Shown here: in pieces, positions 56,279-64,000 of the stretch
Layout of the letters: every line of letters starts with the position of its first letter
Numbering within the stretch: the first letter of the stretch is position 1
Assembly (NCBI RefSeq): GCF_031085165.1
Contig: NZ_JAVHTY010000004.1
Span: 583,884-647,883 of the forward strand
Origin: Pseudomonas sp. 102515
GTDB taxonomy: Bacteria > Pseudomonadota > Gammaproteobacteria > Pseudomonadales > Pseudomonadaceae
Direction: 5' to 3'
DNA: 64,000 nucleotides
Position numbers and translations under genes: made by a program
The notes under the pieces: model-generated
The model's database searches: none
Told to the model about the DNA's origin: nothing
The model's input: only the letters and a program-made list of their open reading frames with translations

Positions 56279-58069
56279 TTAGCAGTCCGTCCGGGTGGCG
56301 TCCGCGCCTGGCGCCCGCTCCGCCGCGCGCGCCGCGCATTCGACGAAGGTGCGCGCGGTGCAGGTGCGGCATACCTCCGGATCCAGCCGCGGATAGATGC
56401 TACGCAGGGCCTGGTCCTTGGACGAGAAGACGTGGCCGTCGCCCAGCTCCCTGAGAAACCCGGTCTTGGCGAACAGCTGCAGCACCGGCGTACGCGGGCG
56501 GTGGAAATAGAGATCACCGCCCTGGGCCCGACGCTCGCGCCATTCGCGCCGCCACAGGTCGTTACCGGCCAAATCGATGAAATTCATGCTCTTGGTCATG
56601 AACAGCGCATGCTTCTGACCGGGCTGGGCACTGCGAAAGCCATCCAGCTGATCGCCGACATGGGGGACGGCGCCAAAGAACACCGAGCCTTCCACCCGTA
56701 CCAGCTTGAGTTGCGGACACTCCTGCGCCGGCTGGCCCAATTCGTCCAGCGGGGTGAAACGGCGCTCGGGCGTTCGCGGATCCGGCACCAGCGGGCGGAT
56801 CGCCGGGTGCGAGGTGCGATAGAGATAGGCCACCAGGGATACCAGGGTGCCCAGCAGCACGGCGCGGTCCAGGGGAATGGTCAGGGTCGCCAGCAAGGTC
56901 ACGCCGGCCACCAGGGCCTCGGTGCGGCTGACCCTCAGCACCTCGCGCCAGCGCCCCAGGTCCAGCAGCCCGCGCGCCACCAGCAGCAGGGTGGCGGCGA
57001 TGGCTGCCAGCGGAATGGCCGCAATCAGGGCGCCGCCAAAGGCCACCAGCGCCACCACCAGCAGGGCGGCGAACACCGCCGCCAGCGGCGTACGGGCCCC
57101 GGCTTCGAAATTGGGCATGGAGCGATTCAGCGAGCCGCAGGACACATAGGCCGAAAAGCAGCCACCCACCAGGTTGGCCAGGCCCTGGCCGCGGAATTCA
57201 CGATTGACGTCCAGCCGCTGTCCGGAGCGCTGGGCCACCGCCTTGGCGATCGACAGCGACTGCCCCAGGGCCACCAGCGTCAGGGCCACGGCGATCCCGG
57301 AGAGATTGCCCAGGTCCTGCAGGGTGACGTCGGGCAGATGGAAGGGCGGCAGCGCCGAGGGAATCCGTCCGACCGTGGCGATCCCCTGGGCCGCTCCCGG
57401 CACGCTGCGTTCCAAGATCCAGGCACTCAGGCAACCGGCCAGCAGGCCCAGCAGCATGCTCGGCCAGCGCGGGCGCAGCCGGCGCAGCAGCAGGGTGGCA
57501 ACCAGGGTCACCACGCCGATGACCAGCGAGGGCCAGTGGATCGCCAGCGGATGGGCGAGCACATAGCCAAGGACGCCGAAGGCCGAGGTGCCCAGCGGCG
57601 GCGACAGCCCGAACAGGTCCTTGAGCGAATAGAGCCCGATCAGCACGGCCGCACCGCTCATGAAGCCGAGCAGCACCGAAGGCGAGATGAAGTTGGCCAC
57701 GGCGCCCAGGCGCAGGGCGCCCACGGTCAGTTGCAGGAGGCCGACCAGCAGGGTCACCGCCAGGGCCAGATCGATGTAGGGGCCGGAACCCGCCAGCGCC
57801 AGCGGCGACAGCGCTGCCAGCAGGGCCAGGGAGTTGGCGTTGGTCGGACCGGTCACCACATGGCGACTGGAACCCGCCAGGGCGGCGACGATGCAGGGCA
57901 CCACGGCGCCATAGACGCCATATTGCGGAGGCAGGCCGGCCAGGGTGGCGAAGGCCACGCCCTGGGGCAGCGCCAGCACAGCGCCCAGCAGACCCGCGCC
58001 CAGGTCCGCCTTCAGCGTGGTGCGGTCCACCTCGCGGAGCCAGGGCAGCAGGGTCGGAAGGGCGGGCAT
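56279..58069 (-). CDS. SulP-family anion transporter with STAS domain and cysteine-rich tail
   Basis: 596 residues. The N-terminal two-thirds form the SulP membrane core (GLLGAVLALPQGVAFATLAGLPPQYGVYGAV, GLVLLVAR-type helices) and the STAS domain lies around residues 450-545. Transport of sulfate or bicarbonate is typical, but the substrate is unknown. The tail is unusual, with PEVCRTCTARTFVECAARAA and a terminal Cys, five cysteines in about 35 residues including CxxC, a pattern not part of the STAS fold. Confidence 0.85.
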   Translation of the reverse strand: MPALPTLLPWLREVDRTTLKADLGAGLLGAVLALPQGVAFATLAGLPPQYGVYGAVVPCIVAALAGSSRHVVTGPTNANSLALLAALSPLALAGSGPYIDLALAVTLLVGLLQLTVGALRLGAVANFISPSVLLGFMSGAAVLIGLYSLKDLFGLSPPLGTSAFGVLGYVLAHPLAIHWPSLVIGVVTLVATLLLRRLRPRWPSMLLGLLAGCLSAWILERSVPGAAQGIATVGRIPSALPPFHLPDVTLQDLGNLSGIAVALTLVALGQSLSIAKAVAQRSGQRLDVNREFRGQGLANLVGGCFSAYVSCGSLNRSMPNFEAGARTPLAAVFAALLVVALVAFGGALIAAIPLAAIAATLLLVARGLLDLGRWREVLRVSRTEALVAGVTLLATLTIPLDRAVLLGTLVSLVAYLYRTSHPAIRPLVPDPRTPERRFTPLDELGQPAQECPQLKLVRVEGSVFFGAVPHVGDQLDGFRSAQPGQKHALFMTKSMNFIDLAGNDLWRREWRERRAQGGDLYFHRPRTPVLQLFAKTGFLRELGDGHVFSSKDQALRSIYPRLDPEVCRTCTARTFVECAARAAERAPGADATRTDC

Positions 58070-58234
58070 GGAGCGCTCCTGGAAAAAGGATCGCCCACTC
58101 TACCGATTACTGTTACTGGCCGGCTACCGGATGCCCGCCATCCACGGTTGCTCCCACGACACCCGCGACGTGCTCATTTCTTCACCAGTCGCCGCCAGAC
58201 CGGTCTCTGTGGCGTTCTCGTGACTTCATGCACG

Positions 58235-58273
58235 GGTTATCCACATCACTGTGCACGCTACCTGTGGGTAACC
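58235..58273. promoter_or_regulatory. Inverted pair of DnaA-box-like sites
   Basis: GGTTATCCACA (58235-58245) contains a perfect DnaA box, TTATCCACA (58237-58245). TGTGGGTAACC (58263-58273) is the inverted copy with one change (TTACCCACA on the minus strand). They are 17 bp apart, 7 nt after the amtB stop. It may also fold as a hairpin at the end of amtB mRNA. The rest of the gap 58070-58280 is without a gene. Confidence 0.5.
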
Positions 58274-58280
58274 TGGGCAA

Positions 58281-59528
58281 CTAGCCATCGTGGCTGTTGG
58301 CAGCGATGCGATGGATCGACAGATCGGCGCCCTGGTATTCCTCTTCCTGACTCAGCCGCAAGCCCAGCACGGCCTTGAGCAGCCCGTACACGGCCAGCCC
58401 TCCGATCAGGGCGACAGCGATACCCAGGGCCGTGCCGGCCAGCTGCGCCAGCAGGCTCACCCCGCCCAAACCACCCAGCGCCGTCTGGCCGAACAGGCCG
58501 CAGGCGATGCCACCCCAGGCGCCGCAGAGGCCATGCAGTGGCCAGACACCCAAGACATCGTCCAGCTTCCAGCGCGTCTGCACCGCGGTAAAGGCCCAGA
58601 CGAACAGGGCGCCCGCCACCAGGCCCGTGGCCAGCGCGGCGATGGGATGCATCAGGTCGGAGCCGGCGCAGACGGCGACCAGCCCTGCCAGGGGACCGTT
58701 ATGCAGGAAGCCGGGGTCGTTGCGCCCGAGCAGCAGGGCAGCCGCCGTCCCGCCGACCATGGCCATCAGCGAATTCAGCGCCACCAGCCCGCTGACACCG
58801 GCCAGACTCTGGGCGCTCATCACGTTGAAGCCGAACCAGCCGACGATCAGGATCCAGGAGCCCAGCGCCAGGAAGGGAATGTTCGACGGCGGAAAGGCCA
58901 CCAGCCGGCCTTCGCGATAGCGACCCTGGCGCGGTCCCAGCAGCATCACCGCCGCCAGGGCCAGCCAGCCACCCACCGCGTGCACCACCACCGAGCCGGC
59001 GAAATCGTGGAAGCGCGCCCCGAACAGCGCTTCGAAGCTGTCCTGCAGCCCCAGGTTGTCGTTCCACATCAGGCCTTCGAAGCACGGATAGACGAAGGCC
59101 ACGATCAGCGCCGTAGCGCAGAGCTGCGGCACGAAGCGCGCCCGTTCGGCGATGCCGCCGGAGATGATCGCGGGAATGGCCGCGGCGAAGGTGGCCAGGA
59201 AGAAGAATTTCACCAGCCCGTAGCCACTGTCGGCGGTCAGCACCTGGGCGGGCGCGAAGAAGGTCACGCCATAGGCGATCCAGTAGCCGACGAAGAAATA
59301 CACCAGGGTGGAAATGGCGAAGTCGGCGAGGATCTTGGACAGGGCATTCACCTGATTCTTGTGCCGCACGGTACCGGCTTCGAGAAAGGCGAAGCCGGCG
59401 TGCATGGCCAGCACCATCACGGCGCCTAGCAGCAGGAACAGGGTATTGGCACTGTGGACCAGGGTCGCCACGGCGGAAGGCAATTCGTTCATCAGGGCAG
59501 TCGTCGCTAAGGGTTGCACCAAAAACAT
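58281..59528 (-). CDS. Ammonium transporter AmtB-like
   Basis: 415 residues, about 11 hydrophobic segments. Family motifs are AGFAFLEAGTVRHKN, the paired pore histidines in SVVVHAVGGWLAL and WPLHGLCGAWGG, and the FEG-like FVYPCFEGLMWN. The start is uncertain: ATG 59528 (MFLVQPLATTAL) or ATG 59492 (MNELPSAVATLV), neither with a good ribosome-binding site. No glnK is adjacent, and I found no convincing sigma-54 or NtrC site upstream. Confidence 0.9.
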   Translation of the reverse strand: MFLVQPLATTALMNELPSAVATLVHSANTLFLLLGAVMVLAMHAGFAFLEAGTVRHKNQVNALSKILADFAISTLVYFFVGYWIAYGVTFFAPAQVLTADSGYGLVKFFFLATFAAAIPAIISGGIAERARFVPQLCATALIVAFVYPCFEGLMWNDNLGLQDSFEALFGARFHDFAGSVVVHAVGGWLALAAVMLLGPRQGRYREGRLVAFPPSNIPFLALGSWILIVGWFGFNVMSAQSLAGVSGLVALNSLMAMVGGTAAALLLGRNDPGFLHNGPLAGLVAVCAGSDLMHPIAALATGLVAGALFVWAFTAVQTRWKLDDVLGVWPLHGLCGAWGGIACGLFGQTALGGLGGVSLLAQLAGTALGIAVALIGGLAVYGLLKAVLGLRLSQEEEYQGADLSIHRIAANSHDG

Positions 59529-59687
59529 GCCTGGCGGCTGCTTATTGCGCGTTTTTGGGGCGCACTGCGGCTCTCGACAGGTTCAGTCTTGCCGCCAGAC
59601 AGAGCGCAACGGGGGGTCGACGCAGGGATGCGCCAGAGCGGTGCGAATCGGAAGGGCGTGCACCGCCAGACAGCAAAGGTCGTGCCG

Positions 59688-60272
59688 CTAAAGCGAGCGC
59701 AGAACGATCCGACCGCTGCTCAGATTGGTCAGCAAGGTCGCCACCTCGTCGCGACGTTGTGGTTCCACCGCGATCCGCAGGGCGATCTCCAGCGCCTGGT
59801 AGTCCTCTTCGAGCAGCACCACCGCCAGGGCTGCCAGGCGCGCCTTGATCAGCGGCCACTCCGCATAGGTACAGGTGAAGCCGTAGTCCTGCCGCACCAC
59901 CAGCGGCTGCCTGTCCGCCTGTTGCAGGCAGCGGGCAGCGCAGCCGCCATAGGCGCGCACCAGTCCGCCGGTACCCAGCTTGATGCCGCCGTACCAGCGG
60001 ATGACCACTACCACCACCTGATCGCAATCCTGCCCCTCGATGGCGGCGAGGATCGGTCGGCCCGCGGTGCCACCGGGCTCGCCGTCGTCATTGAAGCGGT
60101 ATTGGTTGCCGAGCTTCCACGCCCAGCAGTTGTGGGTCGCGGTCGGTACGCTCACGCGCTCGATGAAGGCCAAGGCCGCTTCCACGGTGCTGACGGGTGC
60201 GGCGAGGGCCAGGAAACGACTCTTGCGCACCTCTTCCTCGAAGGCGGCATCGCGGATCAGGGTGAAGGTCAT
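59688..60272 (-). CDS. YigZ/IMPACT family protein
   Basis: 194 residues with the two-domain YigZ layout. The IMPACT signature is intact: HNCWAWKLG, then FNDDGEPGGTAGRPIL and VVIRWYGGIKLGTGGL. The C-terminal ~65 residues form the RNase-like or EF-G-like DUF1949 domain. Its function is unknown, perhaps related to translation. ATG 60272 overlaps the stop of the TetR gene (ATGA); a longer frame to 60542 is inside that gene. Confidence 0.9.
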   Translation of the reverse strand: MTFTLIRDAAFEEEVRKSRFLALAAPVSTVEAALAFIERVSVPTATHNCWAWKLGNQYRFNDDGEPGGTAGRPILAAIEGQDCDQVVVVVIRWYGGIKLGTGGLVRAYGGCAARCLQQADRQPLVVRQDYGFTCTYAEWPLIKARLAALAVVLLEEDYQALEIALRIAVEPQRRDEVATLLTNLSSGRIVLRSL

Positions 60273-60925
60273 GGTGCCTTGAGACCCAGTCCCTTGAGGA
60301 TGACATGGGTCAGGGTCCGCGCCGCTTCGTCGAAATCCTGTCGGGTCAGGCGGCTGCGTCCCGTCACCTGGCAGATCTGGCTGGCGAAGTCGGCATAGTG
60401 CTGGGTACTGCTCCACAGTAGGAAGATCAGATGCACCGGATCCACCGGATCCATCTTGCCGGCCGCGATCCAGGCCTGGAACACCGCTGCCCGGCTGCGA
60501 AACCAGGTCTGGTAGTCCTGATCGAAATACTCGTACAGGCAATGACCGCCGCCGATGATCTCCATGGCGAAGATCCGCGAGGCCAGCGGCTGGCGCCGCG
60601 AGAATTCCAGCTTGGCGCGGATGTAGCGACTGAGGGCCTCGGCCGGATCATCATCCACGGTCAGGTGGTTGAAGGTGCTGTCCCAGAGTTCGAGGATGTT
60701 GCCCAGCACGGCCATATAGAGGCCTAGCTTGTTGTTGAAGTAGTAGTGGAGATTGGCCTTGGGCAACCCGACGCGCTGGGCGATGGTGTTCATGCTGGTG
60801 CCCTTGAAGCCGTGGCGGGCGAATTCTTCCTCCGCCGCGCTCAGGATCGACTCCTCATTCTTCTGCCGGATGCGTCCGGCCGGCTTGTCCTGGCCGGCGT
60901 GATGGGCGGGTACGAGAAGGGTCAT
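60269..60925 (-). CDS. TetR-family regulator (RutR-like C-terminal domain)
   Basis: 218 residues. The helix-turn-helix spans about residues 20-65 (ILSAAEEEFARHGFKGTSMN, QRVGLPKANLHYYF). The C-terminal domain (AMEIIGGGHCLYEYFDQDY) resembles the group containing E. coli RutR, which senses uracil. Given the purine/pyrimidine-type permease 70 nt upstream, a nucleobase ligand is plausible but not shown. Co-transcribed with yigZ. Confidence 0.85.
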   Translation of the reverse strand: MTLLVPAHHAGQDKPAGRIRQKNEESILSAAEEEFARHGFKGTSMNTIAQRVGLPKANLHYYFNNKLGLYMAVLGNILELWDSTFNHLTVDDDPAEALSRYIRAKLEFSRRQPLASRIFAMEIIGGGHCLYEYFDQDYQTWFRSRAAVFQAWIAAGKMDPVDPVHLIFLLWSSTQHYADFASQICQVTGRSRLTRQDFDEAARTLTHVILKGLGLKAP

Positions 60926-60995
60926 GACAACTACAGGATCCTAAGGCGCGGCAGGCATCAATAGCCTACCCCCGGCCCTGGACACAAGGGCTCTT

Positions 60996-62372
60996 TTACC
61001 GGTGTGGCGCTGGCGAGCTGCATTCCGTCAGTGCTCTGCTGCGCTCCTCGGGCAGCAACAGGTTGAGCAGGATGGCGGTGATGCCGCCGCTGGTGATCGC
61101 GGTGTCGAAGAGACTCTTCACCAGTGGTGGCAGCTGATCCAGCAGTGTCGGCTGGCTGGCGATACCGAGGCCCACGCCAAGGGAAGTGGCGATGATCAGC
61201 AGGCTGCGGCGATCCAGCGTGCATTGCGCCAGCAGCCGTATTCCGGCCGCAGCGACACTGCCGAACAGCACCAGGGTCGCACCGCCCAGCACCGGCTTGG
61301 GAATCTGCTGCAGGACGGCGCCCAGGATGGGGAACAGACCCAGCACCAGCAGGATGGCGCCTATCCAGTAGCCGACATGGCGGCTGGCCACGCCAGTCAG
61401 CTGGATCACCCCGTTGTTCTGCGCGAAGGTGGTGCTGGGAAAGGTGTTGAAGGTGGCCGCGAGCAGGCAGGCGACGCCGTCACCCAGGACCCCGCCCCGC
61501 AACCGCCGCAGATAGCCGGGGCCTTCGATGGGTTGCCGCGAGATCAGGCAATTGGCGGTCAGGTCGCCGGTGGTCTCCAGGGTGCTGATCAGATAGATCA
61601 GCGCGACCGGCAAAAAGGCCGACCAGTCGAAGGCGAAACCGAAATGAAAGGGGAGGGGGACGCTGACCAGCGGCAGATCCGGCAGCGCCTGGGGTTTCAG
61701 CAGGCCACAGCTCCAGGCGACCAGGGAGCCCACCAGCAATCCGATCATCACCGCGGACAGCCGTAGCCAGGGCCGCCGCGACAGATTCAGGCCGATGATG
61801 ACCACCAGGACCAGGCCGCCGAGGGCCAGGTTGATCGGCGCGCCGAAGTTGGCGGCCTTGGCGCCCCCGCCGAGATCGGTGACGCCCACCCTGATCAGGC
61901 TGATGCCGATCAGGGTGATGACGATGCCGGTCACCAGTGGCGTGATCACCCGGCGCAACAGGCCCAGGCAGCGACTCAGGCCGATCTGTACGAAAGCGCC
62001 AAAGAAGCAGACGCCAAAGATCATCGCCAGGATGTCCTCCGGCGTCCCGCCTCGCTGCTTGACCAGCATTCCAGCCGCCAGTACCGCTGACAGAAAGGAG
62101 AAGCTGGTGCCCTGCAGGCAGATCATGCCCGCCCCCAGCCCACCGGCACCGCGAGCCTGCAGAAAGGTGCCGACGCCCGACACCATCAACCCCATGCTGA
62201 TCAGATAGGGCAGGTGCTCGTGCAGACCCAGGGCTCCGGCAATGATCAGCGGTGGAGTAACGATCCCCACGAAGCTCGCCAGGACGTGCTGCAGGGCAGC
62301 GCAGAAGGCAGCGAGCGGGGCCGGACGTTCGTCCAGACCATAGAGCAGATCATCGTGGACGGGACTGGGCAT
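60996..62372 (-). CDS. NCS2-family purine (xanthine/urate) permease
   Basis: 458 residues, 12-14 hydrophobic segments. The signature region near helix 10 reads TTFAQNNGVIQLTGVASRHVG, the pattern of the purine branch (XanP/XanQ/UacT) of NCS2; LQHVLASFVGIVTPPLI is the N-terminal His-bearing helix. Xanthine or urate is thus likelier than uracil, by family inference. It lies 69 nt downstream of the tsx-like gene, probably as one operon. Confidence 0.88.
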   Translation of the reverse strand: MPSPVHDDLLYGLDERPAPLAAFCAALQHVLASFVGIVTPPLIIAGALGLHEHLPYLISMGLMVSGVGTFLQARGAGGLGAGMICLQGTSFSFLSAVLAAGMLVKQRGGTPEDILAMIFGVCFFGAFVQIGLSRCLGLLRRVITPLVTGIVITLIGISLIRVGVTDLGGGAKAANFGAPINLALGGLVLVVIIGLNLSRRPWLRLSAVMIGLLVGSLVAWSCGLLKPQALPDLPLVSVPLPFHFGFAFDWSAFLPVALIYLISTLETTGDLTANCLISRQPIEGPGYLRRLRGGVLGDGVACLLAATFNTFPSTTFAQNNGVIQLTGVASRHVGYWIGAILLVLGLFPILGAVLQQIPKPVLGGATLVLFGSVAAAGIRLLAQCTLDRRSLLIIATSLGVGLGIASQPTLLDQLPPLVKSLFDTAITSGGITAILLNLLLPEERSRALTECSSPAPHR

Positions 62373-62441
62373 GGTGATTACCTCGCAGCGGCGCGGCTGG
62401 CCGGGAAGGCGGCTACAGCGCCGAAAGTGGGTCTGGCCGAA

Positions 62442-63239
62442 CTAGAACTGATACTTCACCAGGAAGCTGAAAACGCTCTGGTCGGTACGGAATCCCTCGC
62501 TGTCCTTGATGCCGTACTTGTCCGACCAGTAGTCGTACTCGGTACCCACATAAAGGTGCTTGGCCTCGTAACCCATGGCCTTGCCCAGGTCGTACTTGAC
62601 CTGTGGATTGAAGTGCAGGTTGGCGTGGTAGCTACCCTTGTTGTTCATCACCCAGTCCATGTAGCCATCGATGAGCAGATCCGAATTGCCCAGGGGCAGG
62701 GTGTAGGCCCATACCGGCGTGAGCTGCCAGGCACCCGAAGGCGCACTGCCGCCATCCGGCTTGCGGTAATAGAGGTTCAGCTGGAAGTAGTCGAAGCCCG
62801 GCACCCTGAGGTCGAAGCCTGGACCGACCAGATAGTTGCGCTGGTCACGACCGGCGCCCTGGCCATCGTTCTGGTCGTATTCCAGGGTCGTGGCCAGCAG
62901 GACATCGGTGACCGGGCCAAAGGAAAGATCCCGTCCGGAGAGCTTGCCGAAGGACAGTCGCGGGCTGACCTCGCCATAAAAGCCCTGGTGACCATCACTG
63001 GCGTTGGTCGCACCGTTGAACCAGATACTGTCGACGAAGAGGAAGAGATCGCCCCACGTCCAGCTGCTGGCATGCTCGAAGGTGACGGTCTGCTGGATAC
63101 GGGGATCGACTCGGAAATCCTTGCCATATAGATAGGTGAGGCTTTCACCATGCCACAGCAGTGGACTGTCGGCGGCGTTGGCTACACCGGCTGCGAGCAG
63201 GCTGGTGGTCAGCAGCGCGGTAGTTAGGGTCTTACGCAT
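62442..63239 (-). CDS. Tsx-like nucleoside-specific outer-membrane channel
   Basis: 265 residues from ATG 63239 (MRKTLTTALLTTSLLAAGVA), with CAGGAG upstream; a frame extension to 63305 is rejected. Signal peptide ends VANAAD. The mature protein has about 12 amphipathic strands in the Tsx family style (WHGESLTYLYGKDF, FEHASSWTWGDLFLFVDS) and ends in FLVKYQF. It would let nucleosides or nucleobases through the outer membrane to the NCS2 permease encoded next. Confidence 0.88.
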   Translation of the reverse strand: MRKTLTTALLTTSLLAAGVANAADSPLLWHGESLTYLYGKDFRVDPRIQQTVTFEHASSWTWGDLFLFVDSIWFNGATNASDGHQGFYGEVSPRLSFGKLSGRDLSFGPVTDVLLATTLEYDQNDGQGAGRDQRNYLVGPGFDLRVPGFDYFQLNLYYRKPDGGSAPSGAWQLTPVWAYTLPLGNSDLLIDGYMDWVMNNKGSYHANLHFNPQVKYDLGKAMGYEAKHLYVGTEYDYWSDKYGIKDSEGFRTDQSVFSFLVKYQF

Positions 63240-63509
63240 GTAGGCTCCTGGAAGTGCTTTCTCGTTATGTGCAGCGTTCGCCGTGCTCAGCAAAATCGAC
63301 GCCAAGCTCCAGTGAGCGGGCGAAAATAGTTATTTTTCAACGCCTTGTATAAGGATTCTGGAAAATTTCAGATGCCTGACGTGGCACCAAACCTGACCAC
63401 TTGCTCAGTTTTCGTGCCCTGAAGCGGCGCCTGAAGCAGCCCTGCTGCGAAACAGCGCACGGGGTGCTGCGCAGTGCTAAGGTGCTTGGCGACCCCGCAG
63501 GAGATAGTC

Positions 63510-63887
63510 ATGAAGTTGCTTATCGGTGTGCTGACGGTCTTGCTCTGCAGCTCTTTCGCCTCGGCTCAGGTCCCCCAGGGCGGGACGGGGCAGCCGGGTA
63601 TTCTCATGATCACCCGGGGCGATGCCTATTCCGGATCAGGATGCGATATAGGTCTGGTGATACAGGGGCGACTGGCCGGTACCCTCATGGCGGGCCAGAG
63701 TGCTTCCTTCAATCTGCCGCCTGGCGAAATCGCCGTGAGCCTTACCTCTTCCGGTCCGGGTGGTTGCGCAGCGCCCATGGCGAGCAGCGTCTCCCAGTCC
63801 ATTCTGCTGACTCCTGGCGAGATCAAGCAGTACCGGATCATCGCGACCGAGGCGGGTTATCGCCTGGCGCCCATCCCGCTTTATTGA
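63510..63887 (+). CDS. Small secreted hypothetical protein
   Basis: 125 residues with a signal peptide (MKLLIGVLTVLLCSSFASAQ) and AGGAG upstream of ATG 63510; a start at 63474 would cover that site. The mature protein has two cysteines in SGSGCDIG and GGCAAP that could form a disulfide and resembles a short beta-rich domain with a PEGA-like LPPGEIAVSLTSSG segment. No function recognised. Upstream gap 63240-63473 shows no gene. Confidence 0.65.
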   Translation: MKLLIGVLTVLLCSSFASAQVPQGGTGQPGILMITRGDAYSGSGCDIGLVIQGRLAGTLMAGQSASFNLPPGEIAVSLTSSGPGGCAAPMASSVSQSILLTPGEIKQYRIIATEAGYRLAPIPLY

Positions 63888-63906
63888 AGTTTCTGAAAAT
63901 AACCTG

Positions 63907-63934
63907 TTGACCTGTTCCGAAACTCCCCTATAAT
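63907..63934 (+). promoter_or_regulatory. rRNA operon P1-type promoter
   Basis: TTGACC (63907-63912), 16-bp spacer, TATAAT (63929-63934), then a GC-rich discriminator GCGCCCC. The stretch AACTCCCCTATAATGCGCC is nearly the same as the E. coli rrn P1 promoters (AACTCCCTATAATGCGCC). AT-rich DNA just upstream (about 63888-63903) could act as an UP element. The 66 nt after it, to the window end, would be leader RNA; 16S rRNA is not reached. Confidence 0.85.
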
Positions 63935-64000
63935 GCGCCCCACTTCCGGCGCAGACGCTGAAGCGGCTTGAAAATCAAGCACTTAGGTCTGAGCCGGGCG

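Noticed and set aside
55724..58378. Open + strand frame of 884 codons across copD, copC and sulP
   Set aside because: Gln/Arg/Gly-rich antisense shadow; the minus strand holds copC and a full SulP transporter with clear motifs.
59529..59687. Sigma-54 or NtrC site upstream of amtB
   Set aside because: The best TGGC/TGC pairs have the wrong spacing (TGGCGCATCCCTGCG is one base short), and no paired GCACCA-type sites were found.

Overview
The window is a GC-rich (about two-thirds G+C), gene-dense stretch of a Pseudomonas chromosome. The identification rests on the complete dcw cluster in Pseudomonas order ending in lpxC, an MvaT-type H-NS protein in place of H-NS, a PykA-type pyruvate kinase, a fused FruB (EIIA-HPr-EI), and neighbour pairs such as nadC with a DUF1631 gene. 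It is not P. aeruginosa: ddlB is missing from the dcw cluster and gene order differs around ampD. A lineage such as P. oryzihabitans is possible but cannot be settled from the sequence.

Layout. Positions 1-13.9 kb hold the division and cell wall cluster ftsI(partial)-murE-murF-mraY-murD-ftsW-murG-murC-[21-codon ORF]-ftsQ-ftsA-ftsZ-lpxC, all on + and mostly with overlapping start/stop codons, closed by a strong terminator. From 14 to 19.3 kb come a minus-strand folM-DUF1244-HopJ group, an ABM-domain membrane protein, a flavodoxin, a LrgA/LrgB pair, a SirB1-like protein and PsiE. From 19.3 to 31.6 kb come a SWIM/SNF2 helicase, a 56-residue membrane peptide behind a Fur-like promoter, pykA, a lipoprotein, a PilZ protein, a three-gene MoxR operon, sbcB, mvaT and purU. 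From 31.7 to 40 kb come nadC, a DUF1631 gene, ndh, a MOSC protein, ampD, tatD and fruR. From 40 to 54.2 kb lies carbohydrate metabolism: fruBKA with a FruR-type operator, a ClC transporter, an SDR, glgP, glgX and fbp. From 54.3 to 64 kb come an outer membrane barrel, copC with a broken copD, a SulP transporter, an ammonium transporter, a YigZ/TetR pair, a purine-type NCS2 permease with a Tsx-like channel, a small secreted protein, and at the very end a P1-type promoter matching those of ribosomal RNA operons.

How genes work together: murE to murC build and flip the peptidoglycan precursor for FtsI/FtsW at a ring made by FtsQ/A/Z; LpxC commits the same acyl-GlcNAc pool to lipid A; AmpD recycles wall fragments. 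FruBKA imports fructose as fructose 1,6-bisphosphate under FruR, and Fbp and PykA act on the same triose/hexose flux. GlgP and GlgX degrade glycogen. The Tsx-like channel and NCS2 permease form an outer/inner membrane uptake pair beside a TetR regulator.

This is essentially core genome. I see no integrase, transposase, prophage, CRISPR array, toxin-antitoxin pair or defence island, and no convincing undescribed multi-gene system. The most interesting departures are the loss of ddlB with a coupled mini-ORF and hairpin in its place, the in-frame stop in copD, a MoxR ATPase with a permuted Walker B, a candidate iron-regulated membrane micropeptide, and several unexplained inverted repeats.
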